DNA from: Sphingomonas aliaeris
Lineage (GTDB): Bacteria > Pseudomonadota > Alphaproteobacteria > Sphingomonadales > Sphingomonadaceae
DNA: 64,000 bases
Assembly (NCBI RefSeq): GCF_016743815.1
Contig: NZ_CP061035.1
Span: forward strand, 1,242,501-1,306,500
Direction: 5' to 3'
This document shows positions 53,219 to 63,935 of this stretch, piece after piece. The notes beneath the pieces were generated by a model. It had not been told where the DNA came from. It saw nothing but the letters and a program-made list of their open reading frames with translations, and ran no database searches. The translations under genes were made by a program, and so were the position numbers. Position 1 is the stretch's first letter. Each line of letters starts with the position of its first letter.

Positions 53219-54412
53219 ATGGCAAAAGCAAAGTTCGAGCGGAACAAGCCGCATCTCAACATCGGCACCATCGGTCACGTCGACCATGGCAAGACGTCGC
53301 TGACCGCAGCGATCACCAAGGTGCTGGCAGAAACCGGTGGCGCCACGTTCACCAGCTACGCCAACATCGATAAGGCTCCGGAAGAGCGCGAGCGCGGCAT
53401 CACGATCTCGACCGCACACGTCGAGTATGAGACGGAAGCCCGTCACTACGCACACGTCGATTGCCCCGGCCACGCCGATTATGTGAAGAACATGATCACC
53501 GGCGCCGCTCAGATGGACGGCGCGATCCTGGTGGTTTCGGCGACCGACGGCCCGATGCCGCAGACCCGCGAGCACATCCTGCTCGCACGCCAGGTCGGCG
53601 TGCCGACGATGGTCGTGTTCATGAACAAGGTCGATCTGGTCGACGACGCCGAGATCCTCGAGCTGGTCGAGCTGGAAATCCGCGAATTGCTGTCGTCGTA
53701 TGACTTCGACGGCGATAACATCCCGGTCATCCAGGGTTCGGCTGTTGCCGCTCTCGAAGACAAGACCCCGGAAATTGGCCATGACGCCGTCCTGAAGCTG
53801 ATGCAGGCCGTCGACACGTACCTGCCGCAGCCGGAGCGTCCGCTCGACAAGCCGTTCATGATGCCGATCGAAGACGTGTTCTCGATCTCGGGTCGCGGTA
53901 CGGTCGTCACGGGCCGCGTCGAAACCGGTATCGTCAAGGTCGGTGAGGAAGTCGAAATCGTCGGCATCCAGCCTGCGGTTCGCAAGACCACCGTCACGGG
54001 CGTCGAAATGTTCCGCAAGCTGCTCGATCAGGGCCAGGCTGGCGACAACATCGGCGCGCTGATCCGCGGCGTTGGCCGTGAAGAAGTCGAGCGTGGCCAG
54101 GTTCTCTGCAAGCCGGGTTCGATCAAGCCGCATACCGATTTCCAGTCGGAAGTGTACGTGCTGTCGAAGGACGAAGGTGGCCGTCACACGCCGTTCTTCG
54201 CCAACTACCGCCCGCAGTTCTACTTCCGCACCACGGACGTGACCGGCACCGTCGAACTGCCTGAGGGCACGGAAATGGTCATGCCTGGCGACAACGTTGC
54301 ACTTGGCGTGAAGCTGATCGCACCGATCGCAATGGACGTGGGCCAGCGCTTCACGATCCGCGAAGGTGGCCGTACCGTTGGTTCGGGGATTGTCAGCGGC
54401 ATTACCGCGTAA
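53219..54412 (+). CDS. tuf: Elongation factor Tu
   Basis: 397 residues from ATG 53219 (an ATG at 53186 would add 11 non-homologous residues). GTPase that brings aminoacyl-tRNA to the ribosome. P-loop GHVDHGKT (residues 19-26), effector region [23 protein letters not shown] and SAVAAL; domains II and III complete. The gap to fusA (120 bases) holds a CCCCTGTTTTCGAATAGGGG stem. Only one tuf gene is in the window; a second copy elsewhere is possible. Confidence 0.99.
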   Translation: MAKAKFERNKPHLNIGTIGHVDHGKTSLTAAITKVLAETGGATFTSYANIDKAPEERERGITISTAHVEYETEARHYAHVDCPGHADYVKNMITGAAQMDGAILVVSATDGPMPQTREHILLARQVGVPTMVVFMNKVDLVDDAEILELVELEIRELLSSYDFDGDNIPVIQGSAVAALEDKTPEIGHDAVLKLMQAVDTYLPQPERPLDKPFMMPIEDVFSISGRGTVVTGRVETGIVKVGEEVEIVGIQPAVRKTTVTGVEMFRKLLDQGQAGDNIGALIRGVGREEVERGQVLCKPGSIKPHTDFQSEVYVLSKDEGGRHTPFFANYRPQFYFRTTDVTGTVELPEGTEMVMPGDNVALGVKLIAPIAMDVGQRFTIREGGRTVGSGIVSGITA

Positions 54413-54426
54413 TATAGACGCCGCCA

Positions 54427-54480
54427 CCGCCCGATTCCCTGTCCCCTCGCGGGGCAGGGGATCGGGCGGTTGCTATTTTA
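54427..54480 (+). terminator. Intrinsic terminator after tuf
   Basis: CCGCCCGAT followed by a second arm CCCTGTCCCC pairs with GGGGCAGGGG and ATCGGGCGG (two mismatches in ~19 bp), then TTGCTATTTT. It should end the str transcript and separate it from rpsJ. Confidence 0.85.
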
Positions 54481-54567
54481 TGAGGGCTGCATCTTTCAGG
54501 TGCCGCTCAACTTTTCGAACAACCAGCGCCGTCACAGACGGCCCGCTCTTTCGCATCGGTAGGGACT

Positions 54568-54879
54568 ATGGAAACGCAGAACATTCGGATTCGTCTGAAG
54601 GCATTCGATCATCGCGTGCTCGATCAGGCAACCGGCGACATCGCCGATACTGCCCGTCGCACCGGCGCACTGATCCGCGGTCCTATCCCTTTGCCGACGC
54701 GCATCGAGAAGTTCACGGTCAACCGTGGCCCGCACATCGACAAGAAGTCGCGCGAGCAGTTCGAAGTTCGCACGTACAAGCGCATGCTGGATATCGTCCA
54801 GCCGACCCCGCAGACCGTGGACGCTTTGATGAAGCTCGACCTGGCTGCCGGCGTTGACGTAGAGATCAAGCTGGCCTAA
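54568..54879 (+). CDS. rpsJ: 30S ribosomal protein S10
   Basis: 103 residues, [20 protein letters not shown] onward. 30S head protein and partner of NusB in antitermination. [35 protein letters not shown] is intact in sense. First gene of the S10 cluster after the tuf terminator, so a promoter should lie in 54481-54567; I see no convincing one. Start preceded by GTAGGGAC. Confidence 0.99.
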   Translation: METQNIRIRLKAFDHRVLDQATGDIADTARRTGALIRGPIPLPTRIEKFTVNRGPHIDKKSREQFEVRTYKRMLDIVQPTPQTVDALMKLDLAAGVDVEIKLA

Positions 54880-55159
54880 AAGCGGCGCTCTCAAACGAGA
54901 TTCGGTTCGGCCGCAGGGCGAATCAGATAGGGATACCGCCGGGCTAGCCCGGGTCTGCGTCCCCCGACACGCCTCCCGAGGGAGGCACCAGCCCGGGTCG
55001 GGGCGGCAGTATAAAATTGTTGGGCTGACGGTAAACTAGTCGAAGTTCACTTCGATCGGGGAGCCACCAGGGGTTCCTGGCGCGGCATTTGCCTTCGCCG
55101 GGGTTCCGCACGCACCTTCGGAAATGGTTCCGGGGTGCCTCTGTAGAAGGAGCATGATC
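54880..55159 (+). promoter_or_regulatory. 280-base structured region between rpsJ and rplC
   Basis: No gene fits. Consecutive short hairpins are visible: CCGGGC/GCCCGG (54939-54952), GCCTCCC/GGGAGGC (54971-54986), TCGAAG/CTTCGA (55040-55055) and CCAGG/CCTGG (55067-55080), plus a TATAAA at 55010-55015. In most bacteria rpsJ and rplC are nearly adjacent, so this could be a leader for an rplC-initiated transcript. Confidence 0.45.
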
Positions 55160-55912
55160 ATGCGCACTGGCGTGATCGCGAAGAAAATGGGGATGACCCG
55201 CTTGTTCAAGGATGATGGGCGCCACGTGCCCGTCACTGTCCTTGCACTGGAAAATCTGCAGGTCGTGGCCGTTCGCGAGGCCGACCGTGATGGTTACACC
55301 GCAGTACAGCTGGGTGCAGGTTCGGCCAAGGCCAAGAACGTCGCCAAGCCGCAGCGTGGCCATTTCGGCAAGGCCGAAGTCGAACCCAAGGCGAAGGTCG
55401 CGGAATTCCGCGTCGCCGAGGATGCGCTCCTCGAAGTCGGTGCAACTATCTCGGCCGATCATTATGTCGCTGGCCAGATCGTCGATATCCAGGGCGTGAC
55501 CCAGGGTAAGGGCTTCGCAGGCGGCATGAAGCGTTGGGGCTTCGGCGGTCTGCGCGCTACCCACGGCGTTTCCGTTTCGCACCGTTCGCTCGGTTCGACC
55601 GGTCAGCGTCAGGATCCGGGCAAGGTCTTCAAGAACAAGAAGATGGCCGGCCAGATGGGTAACAAGAACCGCACCCAGCAGAATCTCGAAATAGTATCGA
55701 CCGACGTCGAGCGTGGCCTGATCTTCGTAAAGGGCTCGGTCCCCGGTTCGAAGGGCGGCTATCTGCTCGTCAAGGATTCGGTCAAGGTCGCCCGCCATGC
55801 GGACGCGCCTTACCCCGCTGGCCTGAAGCAGGCCGCGAACACTAACACCGCCGCTGACACGCCTGCCGAGGACACCTCGACCGTCGAAGCGACCGAAGGC
55901 CAGGAGGGCTGA
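55160..55912 (+). CDS. rplC: 50S ribosomal protein L3
   Basis: 250 residues from ATG 55160 ([16 protein letters not shown]), with GAAGGAG seven bases upstream; ATG 55154 also lies in frame. L3 helps build the peptidyl transferase centre. The core [57 protein letters not shown] is intact in sense. The last ~25 residues are an Ala/Thr/Glu-rich tail beyond the usual end, typical of alphaproteobacterial L3. Confidence 0.98.
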   Translation: MRTGVIAKKMGMTRLFKDDGRHVPVTVLALENLQVVAVREADRDGYTAVQLGAGSAKAKNVAKPQRGHFGKAEVEPKAKVAEFRVAEDALLEVGATISADHYVAGQIVDIQGVTQGKGFAGGMKRWGFGGLRATHGVSVSHRSLGSTGQRQDPGKVFKNKKMAGQMGNKNRTQQNLEIVSTDVERGLIFVKGSVPGSKGGYLLVKDSVKVARHADAPYPAGLKQAANTNTAADTPAEDTSTVEATEGQEG

Positions 55913-55914
55913 AC

Positions 55915-56544
55915 ATGAAGGTCACCATTCAGTCCTTCGATGCGAACGCCAAGGGCGCGGACATCGAACTCAACGACGAGGTGTTCGGTATCGAGCCCCG
56001 TCCGGATATCCTGCACCGGGTCGTCACCTGGCAGCTCGAAAAGCGTCGTGCGACCGCACGCGGCACGCGTGAGCGCGCCGACGTGGCTCGCACGGGCAAG
56101 AAGTTCGGTCGCCAGAAGGGCGGCGGTACGGCTCGTCACGGCGATCGCCGCGCTCCGGTGTTCATCGGTGGTGGTAAGGCACACGGCGCTCGCGTTCGTG
56201 ACTTCAACCCGTCGCTGAACAAGAAGGTTCGTGCGCTCGGTCTCAAGATGGCGCTTTCGAGCCATGCTGCGGCCGGTACCCTGGTCGTCATGGACAGCCT
56301 GACCGTTGCCGAGAACAAGACCAAGACGCTGCTGGCGAACTGGGCCAACCTCGGTGCGGGCAAGACCGCGCTGGTCATCGACGGCGACATGGTCGAGCAG
56401 AGCTTCGCGCTGGCTGCGGGCAACGTCCACACGATCAACGTGATGCCCGCTGCCGGTGCCAACGTTTATGATATCCTGAAGCACGACACGCTGGTTCTGA
56501 CCCGCGCTGCCGTCGAAATGCTGGAGGCGCGCTTCAATGGCTAA
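55915..56544 (+). CDS. rplD: 50S ribosomal protein L4
   Basis: 209 residues, beginning two bases after rplC. It lines the peptide exit tunnel with its long loop ([33 protein letters not shown] in sense). Family length and C-terminal [22 protein letters not shown]. Whether L4 regulates this operon, as in E. coli, cannot be judged; the leader there is upstream of rpsJ. Confidence 0.98.
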   Translation: MKVTIQSFDANAKGADIELNDEVFGIEPRPDILHRVVTWQLEKRRATARGTRERADVARTGKKFGRQKGGGTARHGDRRAPVFIGGGKAHGARVRDFNPSLNKKVRALGLKMALSSHAAAGTLVVMDSLTVAENKTKTLLANWANLGAGKTALVIDGDMVEQSFALAAGNVHTINVMPAAGANVYDILKHDTLVLTRAAVEMLEARFNG

Positions 56545-56857
56545 GAAGCAGAAAGGCGATATCGATCTGCGTCATTACGACGTGATCGTTGCGCCGCACA
56601 TCACCGAGAAGGCGACCTTGCTCAGCGAGAATAACGCCGTCGTGTTCCGCGTCAGCAACGACGCGACCAAGCCCGAGATCAAGGCTGCCGTCGAGGCGCT
56701 GTTCTCGGTCAAGGTTCTGGGGGTCAACACGATCGTCCAGAAGGGCAAGACCAAGCGGTGGAAGGGCGTTCCCTACACCAAGTCCGACATCAAGAAGGCG
56801 ATCGTCACGCTGGCCGATGGCCAGTCGATCGACGTGACGCAGGGGGTCAGCGCGTAA
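56537..56857 (+). CDS. rplW: 50S ribosomal protein L23
   Basis: 106 residues, overlapping rplD by eight bases. Tunnel-exit protein that docks trigger factor and [22 protein letters not shown] and [29 protein letters not shown] match the family. The last base of the TAA stop is the first base of rplB. Confidence 0.98.
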   Translation: MAKKQKGDIDLRHYDVIVAPHITEKATLLSENNAVVFRVSNDATKPEIKAAVEALFSVKVLGVNTIVQKGKTKRWKGVPYTKSDIKKAIVTLADGQSIDVTQGVSA

Positions 56858-57705
56858 TGGCACTCAAGCATTATAATCCGACCAGCCCGGCACGACGCGG
56901 TCTTATCCTCGTCGACCGGTCCGGCCTGCACAAGGGCGGCCCCGTCAAGGCGCTGACCGAAGGCAAGCGCAAGACCGGTGGCCGTAACAACAAGGGTCAC
57001 GTCACGTCGCGCGGTATCGCCGGCGGTCACAAGCAGCGCTATCGTATCATCGATTTCAAGCGTCGCGTCTGGGACGTCGAAGGCACGGTCGAGCGGATCG
57101 AATACGATCCGAACCGCACCGCGTTCATCGCGCTGATCAACTATGGTGACACGGACGAGGGCAAGCCCAACGTCGCGTACATCATCGCGCCGCAGCGTCT
57201 CGCCGTCGGTGACAAGATCATCGCAGGCAAGAAGACCGACGTTAAGCCGGGCAACGCCATGGAACTGGGCCAGATGCCGGTCGGCACGATCGTCCACAAC
57301 GTGGAGATGAAGCCGGGCAAGGGTGGCCAGATCGCCCGTTCCGCCGGCACGTACGTGCAGGTCGTCGGTCGCGACAAGGGCATGGTGATGGTCCGCCTGA
57401 ACTCGGGCGAGCAGCGCTACATCCATGCGAACTGCATGGCGACGGTCGGTGCCGTGTCCAACCCGGACAACGGCAACACCAACCTCGCCAAGGCTGGTCG
57501 CAACCGCTGGAAGGGCATCCGCCCGCTGACCCGCGGTGTCGCGAAGAACCCGGTCGACCATCCGCACGGCGGTGGTGAAGGCCGGACCTCGGGCGGCCGT
57601 CATCCGGTCACGCCATGGGGCAAGCCGACCAAGGGTGCCCGCACTCGTCATAACAAGTCGACGGATAAGATGATCATCCGTTCGCGCCACGCGAGGAAGA
57701 AGTAA
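56857..57705 (+). CDS. rplB: 50S ribosomal protein L2
   Basis: 282 residues from ATG 56857, [15 protein letters not shown]; an earlier in-frame ATG lies inside rplW. L2 supports subunit association and the peptidyl transferase centre. The critical His segment [30 protein letters not shown] is present in sense, as is GVQ-type [17 protein letters not shown]. Complete. Confidence 0.99.
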   Translation: MALKHYNPTSPARRGLILVDRSGLHKGGPVKALTEGKRKTGGRNNKGHVTSRGIAGGHKQRYRIIDFKRRVWDVEGTVERIEYDPNRTAFIALINYGDTDEGKPNVAYIIAPQRLAVGDKIIAGKKTDVKPGNAMELGQMPVGTIVHNVEMKPGKGGQIARSAGTYVQVVGRDKGMVMVRLNSGEQRYIHANCMATVGAVSNPDNGNTNLAKAGRNRWKGIRPLTRGVAKNPVDHPHGGGEGRTSGGRHPVTPWGKPTKGARTRHNKSTDKMIIRSRHARKK

Positions 57706-57981
57706 ATGGCTCGCTCCATTTGGAAGGGTCCGTTCGTGGACCTGCATCTGCTGAAGAAGGCAGAGACCGCGCAGGAAACCAATGCGCGCGGTGCGATCAA
57801 GACCTGGTCGCGTCGTTCGACGATCCTGCCTCAGTTCGTTGGTCTGACGTTCAGCGTCTACAATGGCCGCAAGTTCGTTCCCGTCACGGTGAACGAGGAC
57901 ATGGTGGGCATGAAACTCGGTGAATTCGCGCCCACGCGCTATTTCCCAGGCCACGCCGCCGACAAGAAGGGCAAGCGCTGA
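57706..57981 (+). CDS. rpsS: 30S ribosomal protein S19
   Basis: 91 residues, [20 protein letters not shown], immediately after rplB. 30S head protein near the A-site finger. [48 protein letters not shown] is the conserved core in sense. Stop overlaps the rplV start by one base. Confidence 0.99.
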   Translation: MARSIWKGPFVDLHLLKKAETAQETNARGAIKTWSRRSTILPQFVGLTFSVYNGRKFVPVTVNEDMVGMKLGEFAPTRYFPGHAADKKGKR

Positions 57982-58364
57982 TGTCCAAGCCTAAATCCCC
58001 TCGCAAGGTGGCCGATAACGAAGCGTTGTCGGTCGGCACGCAGATCCGCGGTTCCGCGCAGAAGCTCGGCCTGGTTGCCGCGCTGATCCGCGGCAAGAAG
58101 GCCGGCGACGCGCTGAACATCCTTCAGTTCTCGACCAAGGGCATGGCCGTCGACGCACGCAAGGTGCTCGCATCGGCGATCGCCAATGCCGAGAACAACC
58201 ATAACCTTGATGTCGACGCGCTCGTCGTCGCCGAGGCATCGGTCGGCAAGTCGATCACGATGAAGCGGTTCGCCACGCGCGGTCGCGGCAAGTCGACGCG
58301 CATCCTCAAGCCCTTCAGCCGCCTGCGCATCGTCGTTCGCGAACAGCAAGAAGAAGAAGCGTAA
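57981..58364 (+). CDS. rplV: 50S ribosomal protein L22
   Basis: 127 residues. Lines the exit tunnel; its beta-hairpin ([25 protein letters not shown]) carries sites linked to macrolide resistance in other species and appears wild type. The N-terminal ~15 residues ([16 protein letters not shown]) are a short extension. Overlaps rpsS and rpsC by one base each. Confidence 0.98.
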   Translation: MSKPKSPRKVADNEALSVGTQIRGSAQKLGLVAALIRGKKAGDALNILQFSTKGMAVDARKVLASAIANAENNHNLDVDALVVAEASVGKSITMKRFATRGRGKSTRILKPFSRLRIVVREQQEEEA

Positions 58365-59071
58365 TGGGTCAGAAATCGAACCCCATCGGTCTGCGCCTGC
58401 AGATCAACCGCACCTGGGACAGCCGCTGGTATGCGGAAGGCGCCGACTATGGTCGTCTCCTTCTCGAAGACCTCAAGATGCGCGCGTACATCATGAAGAC
58501 GCTGCCGCAGGCCGCGATCTCCAAGGTCGTGATCGAGCGTCCGGCGAAGTTGTGCCGCGTGTCCATCTATGCCGCACGCCCCGGCGTGATTATCGGTAAG
58601 AAGGGCGCGGACATCGAGAAGCTTCGCCGTACCCTCGGCAAGATGACCTCGTCGGATGTCAGCCTGAACATCGTCGAGATCCGCAAGCCGGAAGTCGATG
58701 CCAAGCTCGTCGCACAGGGTATCGCCGATCAGCTCGAGCGTCGTATCGCTTTCCGTCGCGCTATGAAGCGTGCGGTTCAGTCGGCCATGCGTTTGGGTGC
58801 CGAAGGCATCCGGATCAACTGCGGCGGCCGTCTTGGCGGTGCTGAAATCGCACGGTCGGAATGGTATCGCGAAGGTCGCGTTCCGCTGCATACGCTGCGT
58901 GCGAACGTCGATTATGCCGAAGCCTCGGCCCACACCGCTTATGGCGTGTGCGGCGTGAAGGTGTGGATCTTCAAGGGCGAAATCCTGGGTCACGACCCGA
59001 TGGCGACCGACCGGATCATGATGGAGGCTCAGACCTCCGGCGTGCGCCCGGCGCGCGATGACCGCCGCTAA
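58364..59071 (+). CDS. rpsC: 30S ribosomal protein S3
   Basis: 235 residues, [23 protein letters not shown]. mRNA-entry protein with a type II KH domain ([19 protein letters not shown]) and the C-terminal domain [26 protein letters not shown]. Ends RPARDDRR. Complete. Confidence 0.99.
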   Translation: MGQKSNPIGLRLQINRTWDSRWYAEGADYGRLLLEDLKMRAYIMKTLPQAAISKVVIERPAKLCRVSIYAARPGVIIGKKGADIEKLRRTLGKMTSSDVSLNIVEIRKPEVDAKLVAQGIADQLERRIAFRRAMKRAVQSAMRLGAEGIRINCGGRLGGAEIARSEWYREGRVPLHTLRANVDYAEASAHTAYGVCGVKVWIFKGEILGHDPMATDRIMMEAQTSGVRPARDDRR

Positions 59072-59082
59072 GGACTGAAGAG

Positions 59083-59517
59083 ATGCTTCAACCGAAAAAG
59101 ACAAAGTTCCGCAAGGCGTTCAAGGGCAAGATCCATGGCGATGCCAAGGGTGGCACCACGCTGAACTTCGGGTCGTATGGCCTGAAGGCGATGGAACCGG
59201 AGCGTTTGACCGCGCGTCAGATCGAGGCGGCTCGCCGCGCGATCACGCGTCACATCAAGCGTCAGGGTCGTTTGTGGATCCGCGTGTTCCCTGATCTGCC
59301 CGTCACCGGCAAGCCTGCCGAAGTCCGCATGGGTAAGGGCAAGGGTTCGCCGGAATATTGGGCGGCCCGCGTCAAGCCAGGCCGCATCCTGTTCGAACTG
59401 GACGGCGTGCCGGGCGATATCGCTGCAATGGCGTTCAGCCGCGCAGCGATGAAGCTGCCGATCAAGGTGAAGGTCGTTGCCCGTCTCGGCGACACCTCGC
59501 ATCTGGGAGTTGCATAA
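59083..59517 (+). CDS. rplP: 50S ribosomal protein L16
   Basis: 144 residues, [19 protein letters not shown]. Located near the A-site tRNA and needed for 50S maturation. [29 protein letters not shown] is the family core. GAAGAG upstream serves as ribosome-binding site. The conserved Arg hydroxylated by YcfD in some bacteria lies in this region but was not assessed. Confidence 0.99.
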   Translation: MLQPKKTKFRKAFKGKIHGDAKGGTTLNFGSYGLKAMEPERLTARQIEAARRAITRHIKRQGRLWIRVFPDLPVTGKPAEVRMGKGKGSPEYWAARVKPGRILFELDGVPGDIAAMAFSRAAMKLPIKVKVVARLGDTSHLGVA

Positions 59518-59518
59518 C

Positions 59519-59725
59519 ATGGCCCGCATCGACGACCTCAAGGCGAAGACCGAGGACCAGCTGGGTGAAGAACTCGGCAACCTGAAGCGCGAGGCGTTCA
59601 ACCTCCGTTTCCAGGCCGCGACCAACCAGCTCGAAAAGCCGAGCCGGGTTCGCGAAGTCCGCCGCGACATCGCTCGCATCAAGACGCTGCAAACCGCTCG
59701 CTCGCGCGACGCGGCTGCCAAGTAA
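59519..59725 (+). CDS. rpmC: 50S ribosomal protein L29
   Basis: 68 residues from ATG 59519, [19 protein letters not shown]. Two-helix protein at the tunnel exit. [35 protein letters not shown] is the signature in sense. Only one base follows the rplP stop before its ATG. Confidence 0.97.
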   Translation: MARIDDLKAKTEDQLGEELGNLKREAFNLRFQAATNQLEKPSRVREVRRDIARIKTLQTARSRDAAAK

Positions 59726-59735
59726 GGATTTAGAC

Positions 59736-60014
59736 ATGCCGAAGCGCGTGCTAACGGGGCTGATCGTCTCCGACAAGGGCGACAAGACGGTGGTTGTGAA
59801 CGTGGAGCGCAAGGTAAAGCACGCGCTGTACGGCAAGATCATCCGTCGTTCGAAGAAGTATCATGCCCATGACGAGGGCAACGAATACAAGCAGGGTGAA
59901 ACGGTGCGCATCGAAGAGACGGCGCCGATCTCCAAGCTGAAGACCTGGAAGGTGATCGATCGGGTTAACACCCATGCGACGCCGGAACGGGTCGATGTAG
60001 ACGCTTCGGCCTAA
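59736..60014 (+). CDS. rpsQ: 30S ribosomal protein S17
   Basis: 92 residues, [31 protein letters not shown]-fold 16S rRNA binder. [37 protein letters not shown] fits the family; about a dozen residues extend past the usual end. The 84 bases to rplN hold no gene; a GAGAAGGAAG site lies before rplN. Confidence 0.98.
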   Translation: MPKRVLTGLIVSDKGDKTVVVNVERKVKHALYGKIIRRSKKYHAHDEGNEYKQGETVRIEETAPISKLKTWKVIDRVNTHATPERVDVDASA

Positions 60015-60098
60015 CGGCCCGAAGCACGCAACGGCCGCAAGGCCATGTGTAGGCGGCACCGGTCGGAATCGGTGTCATAGTGAGAAGGAAGCGGATCG

Positions 60099-60467
60099 AT
60101 GATCCAGATGCAATCCAATCTCGACGTCGCTGACAATAGCGGCGCGAAGCGGGTTCAGTGCATCAAGGTGCTTGGCGGTTCCAAGCGTCGTGTTGCAGGC
60201 GTGGGCGACATCATCGTCGTCAGCGTCAAGGAAGCTGCCCCCCGTGGCCGCGTGAAGAAGGGCGACGTGCACCGTGCCGTCATCGTGCGTACGGCGAAGG
60301 ACATTCGCCGGGCCGATGGCACCGTTATCCGTTTCGACGGTAACGCAGCCGTGCTGGTCAACAAGAACGAGGAGCCGATCGGCACCCGTATCTTTGGCCC
60401 GGTCGTGCGCGAACTGCGCGGCAAGAAGCACATGAAGATCATCAGTCTCGCGCCGGAGGTGCTGTAA
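60099..60467 (+). CDS. rplN: 50S ribosomal protein L14
   Basis: 122 residues, [27 protein letters not shown]. Sits at the subunit interface and contacts 16S r[40 protein letters not shown] is conserved. It begins what is the spc operon in E. coli, here preceded by an 84-base gap. Stop overlaps the rplX start by one base. Confidence 0.99.
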   Translation: MIQMQSNLDVADNSGAKRVQCIKVLGGSKRRVAGVGDIIVVSVKEAAPRGRVKKGDVHRAVIVRTAKDIRRADGTVIRFDGNAAVLVNKNEEPIGTRIFGPVVRELRGKKHMKIISLAPEVL

Positions 60468-60784
60468 TGGCCGCTGCGAAGATCAAGAAGGGTGACCGCG
60501 TCATCGTCCTGTCCGGCAAGGACAAGGGCAAGACCGGCGAAGTGACCCAGGCCCTGCCGCGCGACGGCAAGGTCGTCGTGTCGGGCGTCAACGTCGCCGT
60601 TCGTCACACCAAGCCGACCCAGGGCGACCCGCAGGGTGGCCTGGTCCGTTCGGAAGCGCCGATGCACGTCTCGAAGGTCGCTCACGTGACTGCCGATGGC
60701 AAGCCGACCCGCGTCCGTTTCGAGACCCAGGACGGCAAGAAGGTCCGTGTGGCCGTCAAGACCGGGGAGAAAGTCGGTGGCTGA
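60467..60784 (+). CDS. rplX: 50S ribosomal protein L24
   Basis: 105 residues, [26 protein letters not shown], the KOW motif. One of the early 23S assembly initiators. [35 protein letters not shown] matches. The end overlaps rplE by eight bases. Confidence 0.98.
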   Translation: MAAAKIKKGDRVIVLSGKDKGKTGEVTQALPRDGKVVVSGVNVAVRHTKPTQGDPQGGLVRSEAPMHVSKVAHVTADGKPTRVRFETQDGKKVRVAVKTGEKVGG

Positions 60785-61367
60785 GGCAACCAACGCGAAG
60801 CCGCGCATGCGGCAGATGTACGACGACACGATCATCAAAGCGATGACCGACAAGTTCGGCTACAAGAACGTCATGGAAATTCCGCGCATCGACAAGATCG
60901 TGCTGAACATGGGCGTCGGCGAAGCCACGCAGGACAAGAAGAAGGTCGACAAGGCCGCTGGCGAGATGGAGCTGATCGCAGGTCAGAAGCCCGTCGTCAC
61001 CAAGGCGAAGAAGTCGATCGCTCAGTTCAAGCTGCGCGAAGGCATGCCGATCGGCGTGAAGGTTACGCTGCGTCGTGAGCGGATGTACGAGTTTCTCGAT
61101 CGCTTCATCACGATCGCTCTCCCGCGCGTCCGCGATTTCCGTGGTCTGAACCCCAAGTCGTTCGACGGCCGTGGCAACTATGCCTGCGGTCTGAAGGAAC
61201 AGCTGATCTTTCCGGAAATCAGCTATGACCAGGTCGATCAGATCCGCGGCATGGACGTGATCGTTGCGACGACCGCGAAGACCGACGAGGAAGCACGCGA
61301 ATTGCTCCGCTTGTTCGGTTTCCCGTTCCCGCAGGAAGAATCCGCAGACGAAAAGAAGGCGGCATAA
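60777..61367 (+). CDS. rplE: 50S ribosomal protein L5
   Basis: 196 residues from GTG 60777 ([19 protein letters not shown]). Binds 5S rRNA in the central protuberance. [16 protein letters not shown] and GIKV-like [34 protein letters not shown] are intact. The C-terminus has a short charged tail ([10 protein letters not shown]). The upstream part of the open frame overlaps rplX and is not used. Confidence 0.98.
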   Translation: MAEATNAKPRMRQMYDDTIIKAMTDKFGYKNVMEIPRIDKIVLNMGVGEATQDKKKVDKAAGEMELIAGQKPVVTKAKKSIAQFKLREGMPIGVKVTLRRERMYEFLDRFITIALPRVRDFRGLNPKSFDGRGNYACGLKEQLIFPEISYDQVDQIRGMDVIVATTAKTDEEARELLRLFGFPFPQEESADEKKAA

Positions 61368-61368
61368 G

Positions 61369-61674
61369 ATGGCTAAGGTAAGCTCCATCAACAAGAACGA
61401 ACTTCGCAAGAAGCTCGTCAAGAAGTACGCGCCGAAGTACGCGAAGCTCAAGGCGATCGCCGGCGACAAGTCGCTGTCGGACGGCGAGCGGATCGAAGCC
61501 CGTCTGAAGATGGCCGAGATTCCCCGCAACGGTAATCCGACGCGTATTCGCAACCGTTGCGAGACGACCGGTCGTCCGCGTGCATATTACCGCAAGTTCC
61601 GCCTCTGCCGTATTCAGCTTCGTGATCTCGCCAACAAGGGCATGATCCCGGGCGTTACGAAGTCGAGCTGGTAA
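61369..61674 (+). CDS. rpsN: 30S ribosomal protein S14
   Basis: 101 residues from ATG 61369, [16 protein letters not shown]. The long, zinc-free S14 form: the C-terminal [41 protein letters not shown] lacks the paired CxxC motifs of the short form. 30S head protein. Confidence 0.98.
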   Translation: MAKVSSINKNELRKKLVKKYAPKYAKLKAIAGDKSLSDGERIEARLKMAEIPRNGNPTRIRNRCETTGRPRAYYRKFRLCRIQLRDLANKGMIPGVTKSSW

Positions 61675-61684
61675 GGATCCGAAG

Positions 61685-62080
61685 ATGGCATTGACCGATC
61701 CACTGGGTGATATGCTCACCCGCATCCGCAACGGCCAGCGCGCGAAGAAGGACTCCGTCCTGACTCCGGGCAGCAAGCTTCGGGCCCGCGTGCTCGACGT
61801 GCTGCAGCGCGAAGGCTATATCCGTGGCTATAGCGAAGAGCAGATGGGCCCCGCGGCCGGCATCCGCATCGAGCTGAAGTATTTCGAGGGCCAGCCCGCG
61901 ATCAAGCATGTCGCCCGCGTCTCGAAGCCGGGTCGCCGCGTCTATTCGGGTTCGACCGAACTGCCCCGCGTCATGAACGGCCTGGGCATCACCATCGTAT
62001 CGACGCCTCGCGGCGTTCTGTCCGACGCCGAAGCGCGCGAACAGAATGTCGGCGGCGAAGTCCTGGCGGAGGTATTCTGA
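61685..62080 (+). CDS. rpsH: 30S ribosomal protein S8
   Basis: 131 residues, [22 protein letters not shown]. Central-domain 16S rRNA binder; in E. coli it also represses the spc operon. Signature [26 protein letters not shown] at the end is complete. One-base overlap with rplF. Confidence 0.99.
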   Translation: MALTDPLGDMLTRIRNGQRAKKDSVLTPGSKLRARVLDVLQREGYIRGYSEEQMGPAAGIRIELKYFEGQPAIKHVARVSKPGRRVYSGSTELPRVMNGLGITIVSTPRGVLSDAEAREQNVGGEVLAEVF

Positions 62081-62613
62081 TGAGCCGCATCGGCAAGAAG
62101 CCGGTCACGATCCCATCGGGCGTGACGGCGAACATCGAAGGCGCGGTTCTCAGCGTGAGGGGCCCCAAGGGCACCCTGACCATGCCGCTCCGCGACGAGA
62201 TCAGCTACACGATGGAAGAAGGCGGCATCTCGGTGCAGCCGGCCAACGAGACCAAGCGTGCGCGTGCCTTCTGGGGCATGCAGCGGACGATGGTCCAGAA
62301 CCTGATCACCGGCGTGTCGGATGGCTTCACCAAGAAGCTGCTGATCACCGGCGTCGGCTATCGTGCGGCAGCGCAGGGTCGTAACCTGAACCTGAAGCTC
62401 GGCTACAGCCACGACGTCAACATCGACGTGCCGGAAGGCATCGAGGTGAAGACGCCGGACAACACGACGATCGAGATTTCGGGGTCGGACAAGCAGAAGG
62501 TCGGTCAGCTGGCCGCGGAAATCCGTCGCTGGCGTAAGCCCGAGCCGTACAAGGGCAAGGGCATCAAGTACGACGGCGAGTTCATCTTCCGCAAGGAAGG
62601 GAAGAAGAAGTAA
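62080..62613 (+). CDS. rplF: 50S ribosomal protein L6
   Basis: 177 residues, [15 protein letters not shown]. Two tandem L6 domains; the C-terminal [43 protein letters not shown] and the [11 protein letters not shown] motif are conserved in sense. Binds near the sarcin-ricin loop. One-base overlap with rplR. Confidence 0.99.
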   Translation: MSRIGKKPVTIPSGVTANIEGAVLSVRGPKGTLTMPLRDEISYTMEEGGISVQPANETKRARAFWGMQRTMVQNLITGVSDGFTKKLLITGVGYRAAAQGRNLNLKLGYSHDVNIDVPEGIEVKTPDNTTIEISGSDKQKVGQLAAEIRRWRKPEPYKGKGIKYDGEFIFRKEGKKK

Positions 62614-62972
62614 TGAGCACCAAAGGTCTCTCCCTCTTCGCGAAGCGCCGTCTTCGCGTTCGCACCGCGCTTCGTTCGCGTGGCGGCACCCGCCCGCGGT
62701 TGTCGATCCACCGTTCGGGTCGCCACATCTACGCCCAGGTGATCGACGACGCACAGGGCAAGACCCTGGCCTCGGCGTCGACGCTGGAAAAGGACGTGCG
62801 CGGCACGACCGGCGCGACGATCGACGCGGCGACTTCGGTCGGTACCCGCGTTGCCGAAGCGGCCAAGGCGGCAGGCGTGACGCAGGTCGTGTTCGACCGC
62901 GGCGGTTTCCTGTTCCACGGTCGCGTCAAGGCGCTGGCGGAAGCCGCCCGCGCTGCCGGATTGGAGTTCTAA
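62613..62972 (+). CDS. rplR: 50S ribosomal protein L18
   Basis: 119 residues, [21 protein letters not shown]. Binds 5S rRNA in the central protuberance. [31 protein letters not shown] and the C-terminal [28 protein letters not shown] are intact. Three bases precede rpsE. Confidence 0.98.
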   Translation: MSTKGLSLFAKRRLRVRTALRSRGGTRPRLSIHRSGRHIYAQVIDDAQGKTLASASTLEKDVRGTTGATIDAATSVGTRVAEAAKAAGVTQVVFDRGGFLFHGRVKALAEAARAAGLEF

Positions 62973-62975
62973 GAC

Positions 62976-63707
62976 ATGGCTGACGACATCATTCCGACCG
63001 AAGCAGCAGCTTCGCCAGACGGTGCGCCGGTTCCCCAGGAAAACCGTGGTCCCGGCGGCGCACCCCGCGGCGGCCGTGGTCGTGGCGGTCCCGGTGGCGG
63101 TGGCCAGAATCGTGGCGGTCGCGACAATCGCGGCGGTCGTGACAATCGTGGCGGCCGTCCCGGCAGCGACGATGGCGGCGAAGAGCTGATCGAGAAGCTG
63201 GTCCACATCAACCGCGTCTCGAAGACGGTGAAGGGCGGTAAGCGCTTCGGCTTCGCAGCACTCGTCGTCGTCGGCGACGGCAAGGGCCGCGTCGGCTTCG
63301 GTCACGGCAAGGCACGCGAAGTTCCTGAAGCCATCTCCAAGGCCACTGCGGCCGCGAAGAAGGCCATGATCCGCGTTCCGCTCAAGGACGGACGTACGCT
63401 GCATCATGACGGTCGCGGTCACTTCGGTGCCGGTCTCGTCACGGTTCGCTCGGCTCCTGCCGGTACCGGCATCATCGCCGGTGGCCCGATGCGCGCCGTG
63501 TTCGAATCGCTGGGCGTGGGCGATGTGGTGACCAAGTCGGTCGGCACGTCCAACCCGTACAACATGATCCGTGCGACCTTCGAAGCGCTGACTGCACAGG
63601 TCTCGCCGAAGTCGGTCGCGCAGCGTCGTGGCAAAAAGATCGCGGACCTGCTCGGTCGTGGTGGCGCTGATGCGCCGCAGGCCGACGCCGAAGCGATCGT
63701 GGAGTAA
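62976..63707 (+). CDS. rpsE: 30S ribosomal protein S5 with an N-terminal RGG-rich extension
   Basis: 243 residues, against 166 in E. coli. The S5 core (double-stranded RNA-binding-like domain [54 protein letters not shown] in sense, then the S5 fold end) is intact. Residues ~20-65 form a Gly/Arg/Asn-rich extension (RGGRGRGG, then GGRDNRGG repeated), resembling an RGG box. S5 governs decoding accuracy and mRNA helicase action. The extension would lie near the mRNA entry side; its function is unknown. Confidence 0.97.
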   Translation: MADDIIPTEAAASPDGAPVPQENRGPGGAPRGGRGRGGPGGGGQNRGGRDNRGGRDNRGGRPGSDDGGEELIEKLVHINRVSKTVKGGKRFGFAALVVVGDGKGRVGFGHGKAREVPEAISKATAAAKKAMIRVPLKDGRTLHHDGRGHFGAGLVTVRSAPAGTGIIAGGPMRAVFESLGVGDVVTKSVGTSNPYNMIRATFEALTAQVSPKSVAQRRGKKIADLLGRGGADAPQADAEAIVE

Positions 63708-63713
63708 ACGACA

Positions 63714-63890
63714 ATGGCTACCATCAAAGTGACGCAGACCGGTTCGCCGATTCGCCGCGAGAAGGACCAGCGCGCGACGCTGATCGGTCTCGGCCTGAAC
63801 AAGATGCACAAGACGCGTGAACTCGAGGATACTCCGGAAGTCCGGGGCATGATCCGCAAGGTCTCGCACATGTTGAGCGTCGAAAAGTAA
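63714..63890 (+). CDS. rpmD: 50S ribosomal protein L30
   Basis: 58 residues, [19 protein letters not shown], then [34 protein letters not shown]. Small 50S protein near 5S rRNA, present in only part of the bacteria. Position after rpsE and length are exactly as expected. rplO should follow but is not reached within the window. Confidence 0.97.
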   Translation: MATIKVTQTGSPIRREKDQRATLIGLGLNKMHKTRELEDTPEVRGMIRKVSHMLSVEK

Positions 63891-63899
63891 GATCCCTGA

Positions 63900-63935
63900 C
63901 CCTCTCCCGCTCCGGCGGGGGAGGGTTGCGGTTTT
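63900..63935 (+). terminator. REP-like hairpin with T-run after rpmD
   Basis: CCCTCTCCCGC (63900-63910) pairs with GCGGGGGAGGG (63915-63925), followed by TTGCGGTTTT. It resembles both an intrinsic terminator and the CCCTCCCGC repeats seen at 2492 and 44505. The remaining 65 bases to the window end show no gene. Confidence 0.5.
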
